From Mycetohabitans endofungorum (GTDB lineage Bacteria; Pseudomonadota; Gammaproteobacteria; Burkholderiales; Burkholderiaceae), in the NCBI RefSeq assembly GCF_002927045.1, contig NZ_PRDW01000001.1, positions 248,001-312,000 on the forward strand: a DNA stretch of 64,000 nt, written 5' to 3'. The notes under the pieces are model-generated. The model worked only from the letters and a program-made list of their open reading frames with translations, was not told the origin of the DNA and made no database searches. The first letter of the stretch is position 1. Every line of letters begins with the position of its first letter. Made by a program: the position numbers and the translations under genes. Below, piece by piece: positions 46,449-54,868 of this stretch.

Positions 46449-46685
46449 ATGAGCAGGATAATTGCAGTTATTTTGATGCTTTGGTTCTCGCTTGTATCAG
46501 TACCTGCTTGGTCAGTCGGTGGACAATACACTACGGCTACGCCCGCTCTACAGGATGGGGCAATGCGAGTTCAGGGAATTCAAATCACAGATATTGTGGC
46601 AGAAGATACTGCTTGTACTGAGAATGATCGTATCGCAAAAGATGCCAACGGAACGCCTCTTTTGTCAATTCGCTCACTGGTCTGA
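46449..46685 (+). CDS. Small secreted protein of the integrated element
   Basis: The 78-residue product starts MSRIIAVILMLWFSLVSVPA with a clear signal peptide, cleavage after PAWS. The mature part (about 56 residues) is polar with one Cys and ends DRIAKDANGTPLLSIRSLV. The (R/L)IAxDxxGxPLxC-like ending recalls the tip region of PilV-type minor pilins, but the match is too short to rely on. GAGGCGG at 46440-46446 may be the ribosome site. Codon use and composition are AT-richer than the core, which suggests acquisition. Confidence 0.55.
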   Translation: MSRIIAVILMLWFSLVSVPAWSVGGQYTTATPALQDGAMRVQGIQITDIVAEDTACTENDRIAKDANGTPLLSIRSLV

Positions 46686-46716
46686 TTCAATGGGCGAGAG
46701 ATCGGAGTGAACGAGT

Positions 46717-46992
46717 ATGAGCCGACAGACAAAAATCAGCATGATTTTGGGTTTGCTCCTTATGCTGACAACTTGCGTTATAGTGGGAACACCAAGGCGT
46801 TATGTTGCTCCGGGCGAGTGGATTATGGCGTTCGCCTTATACACGGCTGTGTCGAGGTTATTAGTATGGTTATGCACCCCGTTCTACCGGAATCGCACGC
46901 GAATACGGAATGCTTCGAGAGGGGCATTGCGGCGATTCACCAGTAAGGGGCGTGCTGTGTTCGAAGGTTTCGAAAAAGAAGGAAAAGATTAG
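46717..46992 (+). CDS. Small membrane protein of the integrated element
   Basis: The 91-residue product begins MSRQTKISMILGLLLMLTTC, with one helix at about residues 7-24 and a second at 37-53. A basic tail of about 35 residues follows (FYRNRTRIRNASRGALRRF). It lies 31 bases after the secreted protein gene and is probably cotranscribed with it. No family is recognised. Confidence 0.5.
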   Translation: MSRQTKISMILGLLLMLTTCVIVGTPRRYVAPGEWIMAFALYTAVSRLLVWLCTPFYRNRTRIRNASRGALRRFTSKGRAVFEGFEKEGKD

Positions 46993-47041
46993 CTACACCT
47001 GCCGCCCGTACCACGCCCTCGTTTTGTCAGCAGTGTGTTGA

Positions 47042-47491
47042 CTATTGCGGTCGATCAGGAAAAAACGTCGGGTCAAGCACTTGTTCCATCGACCACGGGC
47101 AGGTCTCGGGGAAAGTCGTGTATGACAGCCCCGTTTCTTTGGACGCTGCCTCGACGGCGTCATCCCAAGCGTCGGCACACCAGTCCGGATCATTAAGCGA
47201 CGCTTTAAGGCTAGGTGTTTTACGGATACGTCGTTCAATGCTGTTGCGTTGAGTGTGAATCGTCGCTTCCCAACTTGCGCCGCGACGCTCGGATTGGAAC
47301 TCCCATTTCAGCAAGTGTGAGAGCAGTACGGCCATGCGGTTCGCCAGTTCGCGTTGTTCGCTCTTGCCCACGTCTTCAATTTCCTCCGCGATGTGTTCTA
47401 TATCGATGGAGGACAGCTTGCCCGCACGCAGCAGTGCAGCTTGCTCGTTGGCCCACGCTATCACATCTTCATCGTAGCTCGTTCCCATCAT
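47042..47491 (-). CDS. DUF29 family protein
   Basis: The 149-residue protein shows the DUF29 pattern: YDEDVIAWANEQAALLRAGK near residue 6, DIEHIAEEIEDVGKSEQREL near 29, LLSHLLKWEFQ near 54 and PDWFPD-like LDPTFFPDRPQ at the end. GAGGGGG at 47496-47502 supports the second of two adjacent ATGs (47488) slightly better than the first. DUF29 proteins are small, mostly helical, of unknown function, and frequent in mobile or variable regions of cyanobacteria and proteobacteria. It is the only fully intact family member in this element. Confidence 0.85.
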   Translation of the reverse strand: MMGTSYDEDVIAWANEQAALLRAGKLSSIDIEHIAEEIEDVGKSEQRELANRMAVLLSHLLKWEFQSERRGASWEATIHTQRNSIERRIRKTPSLKASLNDPDWCADAWDDAVEAASKETGLSYTTFPETCPWSMEQVLDPTFFPDRPQ

Positions 47492-47620
47492 TCATCCCCC
47501 TCGGTTAGAGGTTGCTTCTATCAGACTTACCAATTATTTATTATAGGGCCATCAATAGCCGTCATCTGGCGCCATTGGCTAAATAGTGGACAGTGATGAG
47601 ACTGCTATGCCCGGGAGCGC

Positions 47621-47839
47621 TCAAATCGAGCGTCCGTTTGTCATACGTGCACACCGCGTGGAGCTGTTGACAGCCCCTACAGCAACCGTCTGAATCACAC
47701 AACGCGCCCAATCTTCAGCCTCAGCTTTGGTCGGGAATGACTTGGATTGAGAAGGGAATCCCTTTCGACGGATCTTGGCTTGGCAGCGGTACTGAGCTGA
47801 GCGATCGTCACGACGGGTGATAGTCGCCCTGCAAAACAC
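47621..47839 (-). pseudogene. N-terminal stub of a tyrosine integrase
   Basis: The 72-residue frame has ATITRRDDRSAQYRCQAKIR and RKGFPSQSKSFPTKAEAEDW, then ARCVIQ. This is the arm-binding N-terminal domain of phage-type tyrosine recombinases (RxKG...SFxTKxEAExWA). The core-binding and catalytic R-H-R-Y domains are missing. It is oriented away from tRNA-Val, 74 bases from its 3' end, the standard place for an integrase gene. The element can no longer excise by itself. Confidence 0.8.
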
Positions 47840-47847
47840 CTCCTAAT

Positions 47848-47870
47848 GTGCCCCGGAGTGTCCCCAAGGT
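47848..47870 (+). repeat. GTGTCCCC repeat, copy 3
   Basis: GTGCCCCGGAGTGTCCCCAA GGT lies between the integrase stub and tRNA-Val. It matches copy 1 at 45462 in CGGAGT..CCCCA.GGTC. Confidence 0.6.
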
Positions 47871-47912
47871 CAAACTAGAAAGCGCTTAGCATGCGAAAAC
47901 GCTTGAATTCAT

Positions 47913-47987
47913 TGGTGGGTAGTACTGGGATCGAACCAGTGACCCCTGCCGTGTGAAGGCAGTGCTCTACCGCTGAGCTAACCACCC
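47913..47987 (-). tRNA. tRNA-Val (CAC)
   Basis: A complete 75-base tRNA: acceptor GGGTGGT with ACTACCC, anticodon CAC (plus 47953-47955) in loop TTCACAC, T loop GTTCGATCC and an encoded CCA (plus 47913-47915). It is the intact end of the integrative element. Confidence 0.95.
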
Positions 47988-48163
47988 AAATGAGTCAGCG
48001 ATTATGACAGGACTTGCGAGATCCGTAAAGTGCTTTTCACAGGCCCGGGCTGCGTTATCGTTATCCGGCGCTCGACTGGGCTCGCAGTGGCGCCGACCTG
48101 CTCGCGCGTTGATCTCGTGCGCATCTGTGGACACCGTACCGACGTGCGGGGCACGCCGCCGTA

Positions 48164-48907
48164 TCACGCGGCAGCCGCGGGGGCGGCTTCGTTCACCAGC
48201 TGCGGCGGCTCCCGCCACACGCACGGCCCTTTGCGTGCTTTATCGAGTTCGTCGAGCACACTCGCGTGGGCGGCAAGTTCGTCATCGCTAGCACCGATAA
48301 CGGGCAACTCAAACTGGGCGAGCGACACGCGCTCCGTGGCTACCGACCCTGGGCCCGGCGTGTCGGCCAGCATGTCGATGACCAGGCTTTCCTGGCCGCG
48401 CGTCATCGCCAGGTAGACGTCGGCCAGCAATTCCGCGTCGAGCAGCGCGCCATGCAGCGTGCGGTGCGCATTGCTAATGCCGAAGCGCTCGCACAGCGCG
48501 TCCAGTGAGTTGCGCTTGCCGGGGAACATCGCCTTGGCCTGCACCAGCGTGTCGATCACTTCGCCGCAATGATCGCGAAACGGCGGCAGCCCCAGCATCG
48601 CAAATTCCGCGTCGAGAAAGCCGATGTCGAACGGTGCGTTATGAATAATGAGGCCGGCATCCTTGACGAAATCGCGCAGCGCATCGGCAATTTCCGCGAA
48701 CTTCGGCTTGTCGCGCAGAAACTCGGTAGTCAATCCATGCACGGCCAATGCGCCGGGGTCGCTGTCGCGCTCCGGATTGACGTAAAAGTGTAGGTTGTTG
48801 CCGGTCAGTTGCCGGTTGACGATTTCGACGCAGCCGATTTCAATGATCCGGTCTCCGCCTTTGGCGTTCAGGCCAGTGGTTTCGGTGTCGAGAACAAGAA
48901 GACGCAT
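48164..48907 (-). CDS. dnaQ: DNA polymerase III epsilon subunit
   Basis: DnaQ is the 3'-5' proofreading exonuclease of the replicative polymerase. The 247-residue protein has Exo I LDTETTGL (Asp7, Glu9), Exo II HNAPFDIGFLDAEF near residue 98 and Exo III HGALLDAELLADVYL near 156. The C-terminal part lacks a clear QxSLF clamp motif but has ALPEFELP-like QFELP. It is clustered with rnhA, the usual neighbour. Confidence 0.96.
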   Translation of the reverse strand: MRLLVLDTETTGLNAKGGDRIIEIGCVEIVNRQLTGNNLHFYVNPERDSDPGALAVHGLTTEFLRDKPKFAEIADALRDFVKDAGLIIHNAPFDIGFLDAEFAMLGLPPFRDHCGEVIDTLVQAKAMFPGKRNSLDALCERFGISNAHRTLHGALLDAELLADVYLAMTRGQESLVIDMLADTPGPGSVATERVSLAQFELPVIGASDDELAAHASVLDELDKARKGPCVWREPPQLVNEAAPAAAA

Positions 48908-48959
48908 AGTGGGATTGCCTGTTCAGAAAAGTTCAGCATGCGGCGCGTGCGCACACGGC

Positions 48960-49409
48960 TCACGCTTGCTCGAGCGATGCCACGCCCCGGTTGGCTAGCG
49001 CGTCGGCCCGTTCGTTTTCCGGATGACCGGCGTGGCCGCGGACCCAGCGCCATTCGATCTCATGCAGCACGCTCAACGCATCGAGACGTTGCCATAGATC
49101 GGCATTCTTGACCGGCGTTTTCGCGGCGGTCATCCAGTTCTTCTTCTTCCAGCCGTGAATCCATTCGCTGATGCCTTTTTGCACGTACTGCGAGTCGGTA
49201 TGGACAACCGCCTTGCATGGCCGCTTCAGCGCCTCGAGCGCGGCGATCACGGCCATTAGCTCCATTCGGTTGTTGGTCGTCGAGCGTTCGCCGCCAAACA
49301 GCTCTTTTTCCTGCGCGCCGAAGCGCAGCAGCGCGCCCCAGCCGCCTGGACCTGGGTTGCCTTTGCATGCGCCGTCCGTGTAAATCTCAATGAGGGTGTT
49401 AAATTCCAT
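48960..49409 (-). CDS. rnhA: Ribonuclease HI
   Basis: RNase HI degrades RNA in RNA-DNA hybrids. The start at 49409 gives 149 residues ([20 protein letters not shown]). The catalytic residues are Asp12 in YTDGAC, Glu in NRMELMAV near 50, Asp in VHTDSQYV near 72 and Asp in NERADALAN near 136. The frame is open to 49640 but the upstream part lies in the spacer and in the methyltransferase gene. Confidence 0.97.
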   Translation of the reverse strand: MEFNTLIEIYTDGACKGNPGPGGWGALLRFGAQEKELFGGERSTTNNRMELMAVIAALEALKRPCKAVVHTDSQYVQKGISEWIHGWKKKNWMTAAKTPVKNADLWQRLDALSVLHEIEWRWVRGHAGHPENERADALANRGVASLEQA

Positions 49410-49456
49410 GAGTTCGTCGATAGGGTGACACGCAACGCCAGCGTACGCTGGCGTCG

Positions 49457-50269
49457 TCAGGGAGCGTTCGGCGCCGCAACCGGGTTCAGCGCCGGCGCGA
49501 GCGCCTGTTTTTTGACTTTGGCCGGACCGATCAGCCGCATGCCATGCACCCGCTTGATCGCGGTGATCATGTATGTCGCGCCGAAAATCGGCCACCAGCG
49601 ATCGCCGGCCGCTTCCATGAACGCATACCGCGCGAGCCATGTCTCACTGTTCACCGGCGGACGGTAGCAGCCGAAGCGGCCACGGTCCAGTTCGAAGCCG
49701 AGCAACTTGATCCAGTCCTTCATTCTCGTAAAGGCGATCAGGTCGTGTGCTGCCGGCACGAACGCATGGCCGCCGCGGCGGCTGATCGACTGTCGCATGC
49801 CCCACAGGCTCAGCGAGTTGAAGCCGACGATCACGAGCCGTCCCTCCGGCACGAGGACGCGTTCGGCTTCGCGCAGCAGCCGATGCGGATCGTGCGTGAA
49901 CTCGAGCGTGTGCGGCAGGATCAGCAGGTCCACGCTTTGCGATTCGACCGGCAGGTCCAGGAAATCGCACCAAAGCGTTTCGCGTTGCGGCGGCGCGTGG
50001 CGCCGGCCGGTATCGGCGGCGCCATGGCTGTCCTGGCCCGGCAATCGATATGGCGCGCTCGCGCCGCTGGCCGCGTCCAGCACCAGGCCGCGGCATGGCA
50101 TGCGGTTCTCGCGCAACGCGTCGAGCTGCGGCAAGCCCAACTGCAGCGCGTAATAGCCGAACATGTCGGACACCAGGCGATCGAGTTGGCTTTGCTCCCA
50201 CGCGAGCACGTATCGCCCCGGTGGTGATTCGGTCCAGGTTGGCCAGTCTATAATCGGTTGGTTCGACAT
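49457..50269 (-). CDS. Class I SAM-dependent methyltransferase
   Basis: The 270-residue protein has a methyltransferase fold with a weak motif I ([12 protein letters not shown] near residue 64, lacking the usual GxGxG). It also has [40 protein letters not shown] (motifs II-III of the Methyltransf_11 type). This is the methyltransferase usually found between gloB and rnhA in betaproteobacteria. Its substrate is unknown. It is divergent from gloB with only 21 bases between starts. Confidence 0.82.
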   Translation of the reverse strand: MSNQPIIDWPTWTESPPGRYVLAWEQSQLDRLVSDMFGYYALQLGLPQLDALRENRMPCRGLVLDAASGASAPYRLPGQDSHGAADTGRRHAPPQRETLWCDFLDLPVESQSVDLLILPHTLEFTHDPHRLLREAERVLVPEGRLVIVGFNSLSLWGMRQSISRRGGHAFVPAAHDLIAFTRMKDWIKLLGFELDRGRFGCYRPPVNSETWLARYAFMEAAGDRWWPIFGATYMITAIKRVHGMRLIGPAKVKKQALAPALNPVAAPNAP

Positions 50270-50290
50270 TGTTTCTATAGGTCCTGCGCG

Positions 50291-51133
50291 ATGAACGTAC
50301 CGTTGGAAGCCAGATTAGTCCGTGACGCTGGTGGTGGGTTGCAATACATCCCGGTTCCGGCGTTCAAGGACAACTATATTTGGGTCATCTCGAACGGATG
50401 TGACGCCGCAGTGGTCGATCCCGGCGATGCCGCGCCGGTCGCCGACTTCCTGCAGCGACAAGGCTTGCGGCTGACCGCTATTTTACTCACCCACCACCAT
50501 GCCGACCATGTCGGCGGAGTGGCCACGTTAATCCAGACGTGTGACGCACACGGCCCGGTCCCGGTGTACGGTCCGCGCAGCGAGGCCATCCAGGCAGTCA
50601 CGAACCCGCTTGCGGGCGGGGATGAAGTCCGGATCGAGCCGCTCGGATTGGTATTGTCCGTGATCGACGCGCCCGGCCATACGCGCGGGCATATCGCTTA
50701 TTTCGTGGCGGCCGGCTCGGATCCGGTGCCGCACCTGCTGTGCGGTGACACGCTATTTGCCAGTGGCTGCGGACGTCTGTTCGAGGGCACCCCACAGCAG
50801 ATGCTGGCGTCGCTGGACGCGCTGGCGGCTCTGCCCGATGCCACCGAAGTGCATTGCGCGCACGAATACACGCTGTCCAATATCGCATTCGCGCTTGCGG
50901 TGGAGCCGGACAACGCCGACTTGCTCGCCTGGCGGGACCGGGCTCAGGGGTTACGCGCCGATGGGGTGGCGACTTTGCCGACTACGATGGGCCATGAGAA
51001 GCGTGTCAATCCGTTCCTGCGCGCCCATCTGCCATCGATCCGACAGCAACTAGCCGACAAGCGGCATGTGCACACGAGCGGGCGGCTCGACACTTTTACT
51101 GCGTTGCGTGAATGGAAGAACGTCTTTTGCTGA
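50291..51133 (+). CDS. gloB: Hydroxyacylglutathione hydrolase (glyoxalase II)
   Basis: GloB hydrolyses S-lactoylglutathione, the second step of methylglyoxal detoxification. The ATG at 50291 gives 280 residues. The metallo-beta-lactamase motif is LLTHHHADHVGG near residue 61, with further metal ligands in DAPGHTRGHIAY, LLCGDTLFASGCGRLFEG and VHCAHEYTLSN. The C-terminal FLRAHLP with substrate-binding Arg is present. An open frame back to 50258 is not needed. Confidence 0.95.
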   Translation: MNVPLEARLVRDAGGGLQYIPVPAFKDNYIWVISNGCDAAVVDPGDAAPVADFLQRQGLRLTAILLTHHHADHVGGVATLIQTCDAHGPVPVYGPRSEAIQAVTNPLAGGDEVRIEPLGLVLSVIDAPGHTRGHIAYFVAAGSDPVPHLLCGDTLFASGCGRLFEGTPQQMLASLDALAALPDATEVHCAHEYTLSNIAFALAVEPDNADLLAWRDRAQGLRADGVATLPTTMGHEKRVNPFLRAHLPSIRQQLADKRHVHTSGRLDTFTALREWKNVFC

Positions 51134-51353
51134 CGTCAACCGCGTCGGTGGATCCGGACGTCATCACTTATCTCAACGACGCCGCATGTCGAGACCCTCA
51201 CATCGATGGCGGATTTCGCACGAAACCTGAAGAACAGGCGTCAACGCCCGGATTTTGCAGGCTTTTTTACAGTTTTTAGGTTGACGCGTCGCACGCGTTC
51301 TGCGTACTATCGGACCCAATTTTCCGGCGCCCCTTTGGAATCCGAGACGTTCG

Positions 51354-53078
51354 ATGCGATTGATACTCAGCGCGCTGTTGACACTGTTGCTCGCCGCCTG
51401 CGCGAGCAGTGGCAAGAATACGGCGCAACCCTCTCAACCGGCTTCCTCCACGCTTTCCACCTCGCAGAACCTGCAGCTCGTCGAAGGCAATCCCATCCAG
51501 AAGCATGCCGCGCTGTCCTCGTCCAAGCACACCATCGACGTTGATCATGGCAGCGTGCAAGAATTGCAAGGCTCCGATGACTTGTGGAGCCGGATTCGCG
51601 CCGGCGTCCAGATCCCGGACCTGCAAAGCAATCTGGTCGACATGCAGACGAATTGGTACGCGCAGCGCCCCGACTACGTCGAGCGTATGACTGAACGCTC
51701 GAAGAAGTACCTGTATCACATCGTCGAAGAGCTTGAGCAGCGGCATATGCCAACGGAGTTGGCGCTGTTGCCGTTCGTCGAGTCGGCGTTCAACCCGCAT
51801 GCGCTATCGGTCGCGAAGGCCGCCGGCATGTGGCAGTTCGTGCCCGGCACGGGCCGCACCTTCAAACTGAAACAGAACATGTTTCAGGACGAACGGCGCG
51901 ACGTCGTCGCCTCGACCAGTGCGGCGCTCGATTATCTGACGAAGCTGCACGGCATGTTCGGCGACTGGTATCTGGCGCTGGCTGCGTACAACTGGGGCGA
52001 GGGCAGCGTGAAACGCGCGATTGCGCGCAACCTGGCGCGCGGGCTGCCGACCGATTATCAAAGCCTGCCGATGCCGTCCGAGACGCGCAACTATGTGCCC
52101 AAGCTGCAGGCGGTGAAAAACATCGTGATGAACCCGCGGCAATATGGGCTGAGGTTGCCAGATATCCCGAATCACCCGTACTTCGTCACGGTGACGACCG
52201 CGCGCGACATCGACGTCAAGGTGGCGTCCAAGCTCGCAGGCCTTTCGCTGGACGAGTTTCGCTCGCTGAACCCCGGCTTCAAGCAACCGGTGATTCTCGG
52301 CGCATCGCAACCGCAGATTCTGCTGCCGTTTGAGAACGCGAATGTGTTTGAGCGCAACTTGAAAGCCTACGACGGCAGCCTGTCGACGTGGAAGACGTAC
52401 AAGGTGACCGAGCGCGCGACCCCGGCGGTGCTGGCCAAGAAAATCGGCGTCGACTCGGGCATGCTGATGACGGTCAACAAGATTCCAGCCGGCATGCGGC
52501 TCAAGCCTGGCTCGACGCTGCTGGTGCCCAAGGACGATGGCGACGATGAGGATATCAGCGCCGACGTCGCGGAAAACGCGGTACTTGCGATGGAGCCGGA
52601 CGTGCCCGATACGCGCAAGATGTTGATTCGCGTGCGGCGCGGGCAGTCGATCGCGGCGGTGGCCCGGCGCTATGGCGTGACGGTCGCGCAGATCAAGGCA
52701 TGGAACCATACGCGGCGCAACACGGTGATGGCGGGGCAGCGGCTGATATTGCACGTACCGGTCCGGCGGGCGATCGCTAAGGAGGTGTTGGCGCCGCGCG
52801 CGGGCCGCGTGGAGAAGATTTCGGCGCGTGCGCAGAACAGGCGAGTCGTTTCGCGCTACGATGCGCGCAGGGGCCGTGCGAGCATCGTGCGCGTTGCCGA
52901 GCCGGTTCGCAGCAAGGTAGGCAAGGCGAAGGCGGGCAAGGGTGCGGCGAAGTCGGCGGGCGCTGCTGCGTCCACCGGGGCCGGCAAGGCGGCGCCGGCG
53001 TCCGCCGGTCAGACCAAGGCCGCAGTCGCGAGCCGCGCGAAGACCACGGGCGACGCGCGCAGACGCAAGGCAAAATAG
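51354..53078 (+). CDS. mltD: Membrane-bound lytic murein transglycosylase D
   Basis: MltD cleaves peptidoglycan glycan chains at the outer membrane. The 574-residue lipoprotein has its lipobox LLAAC with Cys16. The SLT domain carries the catalytic Glu in LPFVESAFNPHALS near residue 143, then KAAGMWQFVPGTGR and YLALAAYNWGEGSV. Two LysM repeats follow (about 340-400 and 425-465). The last 100 residues are lysine-, arginine- and alanine-rich, an unusual basic tail that may bind DNA or acidic wall polymers. Confidence 0.93.
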   Translation: MRLILSALLTLLLAACASSGKNTAQPSQPASSTLSTSQNLQLVEGNPIQKHAALSSSKHTIDVDHGSVQELQGSDDLWSRIRAGVQIPDLQSNLVDMQTNWYAQRPDYVERMTERSKKYLYHIVEELEQRHMPTELALLPFVESAFNPHALSVAKAAGMWQFVPGTGRTFKLKQNMFQDERRDVVASTSAALDYLTKLHGMFGDWYLALAAYNWGEGSVKRAIARNLARGLPTDYQSLPMPSETRNYVPKLQAVKNIVMNPRQYGLRLPDIPNHPYFVTVTTARDIDVKVASKLAGLSLDEFRSLNPGFKQPVILGASQPQILLPFENANVFERNLKAYDGSLSTWKTYKVTERATPAVLAKKIGVDSGMLMTVNKIPAGMRLKPGSTLLVPKDDGDDEDISADVAENAVLAMEPDVPDTRKMLIRVRRGQSIAAVARRYGVTVAQIKAWNHTRRNTVMAGQRLILHVPVRRAIAKEVLAPRAGRVEKISARAQNRRVVSRYDARRGRASIVRVAEPVRSKVGKAKAGKGAAKSAGAAASTGAGKAAPASAGQTKAAVASRAKTTGDARRRKAK

Positions 53079-53145
53079 GCGACCCGTGCATCGGGGGTGG
53101 GTTGTGGGGCGCACGTATATGACGCTCCGATCGCTCACGCTTTTC

Positions 53146-53178
53146 ATCGCCGCAGTGCAGACTGTGGCGATTTCGTTT
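53146..53178 (+). terminator. Terminator-like hairpin after mltD
   Basis: ATCGCCGCAGT (53146-53156) pairs with ACTGTGGCGAT (53161-53171) with one G.T, followed by a broken T-run (TTTCGTTT). It lies 67 bases after the mltD stop. No gene is seen between 53079 and 53575. Confidence 0.65.
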
Positions 53179-53337
53179 CCGCGCTCGATTTATCGGGCGG
53201 GAGGCCTGCGACGCGCGGGCGGGAAGTGGGCTGCGACAAGAGGCGACCGGGACTGCCGAGGACGCGCCGCGCCGATCCGGTTGAAAATGGGCTAAAACTG
53301 AAGCGTGGCCGACACTGGGCCGTTGAACCGATGGATT

Positions 53338-53366
53338 TTGAGGCAGGATCGGTTTCAAGTTATAAT
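53338..53366 (+). promoter_or_regulatory. Sigma-70 promoter of carAB
   Basis: TTGAGG (53338-53343) and a perfect TATAAT (53361-53366) are separated by 17 bases. The start of transcription would be near 53373, about 200 bases before the carA GTG. The long leader has no obvious terminator or pyrimidine-sensing hairpin. Confidence 0.72.
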
Positions 53367-53575
53367 TTGAAAGTTTAAGTTAATCAACCCGCACCCTAGC
53401 GCCTACCGTCCCCAAACCGCTCGTCCGCCGCGCGCCCGATTTTATCGGAGCTGTCGCCCGCAGCGGGACCGCTTGTGCACGTCGTCCGTGAGTCGAACTG
53501 GCCCGGAGGCGGGCAATGCGCCCCCCGGACAAGGACGACTGGTCGGCAGCAGGGTGTCCCCGGAAGGAGCCTCCC

Positions 53576-54736
53576 GTGTTGCCGTCTTTTTCTCCCGCTC
53601 TGCTCGCGCTTGCCGATGGCACCGTTTTGCGCGGCTACTCGATCGGCGCCACCGGCCACACGATTGGTGAAGTGGTGTTCAATACTGCGATCACCGGTTA
53701 TCAGGAAATTCTCACCGACCCCAGCTACGCGCGCCAGATCGTCACGCTGACGTATCCGCACATCGGCAATGTCGGCGTGAACGACGAGGACGTCGAGTCG
53801 GGTCGCGTCCATGCAGCCGGTCTGGTGATTCGCGACTTGCCGGTGCTGGCGTCGAATTTCCGCTCTCAACGCACGTTGTCTGACTATTTGGCCGGCGAGG
53901 GCGTGGTCGCGATTGCCGGTCTGGACACGCGCCGGTTGACCCGCATCCTGCGCGAGCGGGGCGCGCAGAACGGCTGCATCCTCGTCGGGACCGACGAACA
54001 GCAGGCGGTCGAGCTGGCGCGCTCGTTCCCGGGCCTGGCCGGCATGGATTTGGCAAAAGTCGTGTCGACGCACGCGCGCTACGAGTGGACCGAGGCCGAA
54101 TGGCGTCTGGGTGCAGGCTACCGGGCACAACCAACACCGCAGTACCGGGTGGTCGCGTTCGACTACGGCATCAAGCGCAATATTCTGCGCATGCTTGCTG
54201 AGCGAGGGTGCCATGTGACCGTGCTGCCCGCGCAATCGAGCGTCGCCGACGCGCTCGCGTTCGATCCAGATGGCGTGTTCCTGTCCAACGGGCCCGGTGA
54301 TCCGCAAGCGTGCGATTACGCGATCGCCGCGACGCGCGAATTGATCGAGCGCGGCGTGCCGACGTTTGGCATTTGCCTGGGCCACCAGATCATGGCGCTG
54401 GCTGTCGGCGCGAAGACGTTGAAGATGAAGACCGGCCACCATGGCGCCAATCACCCGGTCAAGGATCTGGACAACGGCAAGGTCGTGATCACCTCGCAGA
54501 ACCACGGCTTCGCGGTAGACGCGTCGACGCTGCCGGCCAACGCGAAGGTCACGCACGTCTCGCTGTTCGATGGCACGCTGCAGGGGTTCGCGCTGCAAGA
54601 TAAGCCCGCGTTCTGCTTTCAGGGGCATCCGGAAGCATCGCCAGGGCCGCACGACATTGGCTACCTGTTCGACCGGTTCGTTGACCTGATCGAGGCGAGC
54701 AAGACCGGCCGCAGCTGCGCCACGAGCGCCGCGTAG
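53576..54736 (+). CDS. carA: Carbamoyl-phosphate synthase small subunit
   Basis: CarA is the glutaminase that supplies ammonia to CarB for arginine and pyrimidine synthesis. A GTG at 53576 with GGAAGGAG at 53562-53569 gives 386 residues starting (M)[16 protein letters not shown]. The GATase triad is Cys in TFGICLGHQ near residue 269 and His-Glu in [10 protein letters not shown] near 352. The frame extends to 53516 but without a ribosome site. Confidence 0.96.
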   Translation: MLPSFSPALLALADGTVLRGYSIGATGHTIGEVVFNTAITGYQEILTDPSYARQIVTLTYPHIGNVGVNDEDVESGRVHAAGLVIRDLPVLASNFRSQRTLSDYLAGEGVVAIAGLDTRRLTRILRERGAQNGCILVGTDEQQAVELARSFPGLAGMDLAKVVSTHARYEWTEAEWRLGAGYRAQPTPQYRVVAFDYGIKRNILRMLAERGCHVTVLPAQSSVADALAFDPDGVFLSNGPGDPQACDYAIAATRELIERGVPTFGICLGHQIMALAVGAKTLKMKTGHHGANHPVKDLDNGKVVITSQNHGFAVDASTLPANAKVTHVSLFDGTLQGFALQDKPAFCFQGHPEASPGPHDIGYLFDRFVDLIEASKTGRSCATSAA

Positions 54737-54868
54737 CGCCGCGCGGCGGGCGGCTCATTGCCCGCGGTGCGCCAGGCGGCGTGCAGGTGCGTGTGCAACA
54801 TGCGCCGCACCGCAATACCGAAGACACGAATATCAGCGCGATACACGCGCACACCAGCGAGTAGCGTT

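Noticed and set aside
51804-53147. A 447-codon minus-strand frame
   Set aside because: It is antisense to mltD and is full of Arg and His without a domain.
53396-54652. A 418-codon minus-strand frame
   Set aside because: It is antisense to carA, which has a promoter, ribosome site and catalytic motifs.
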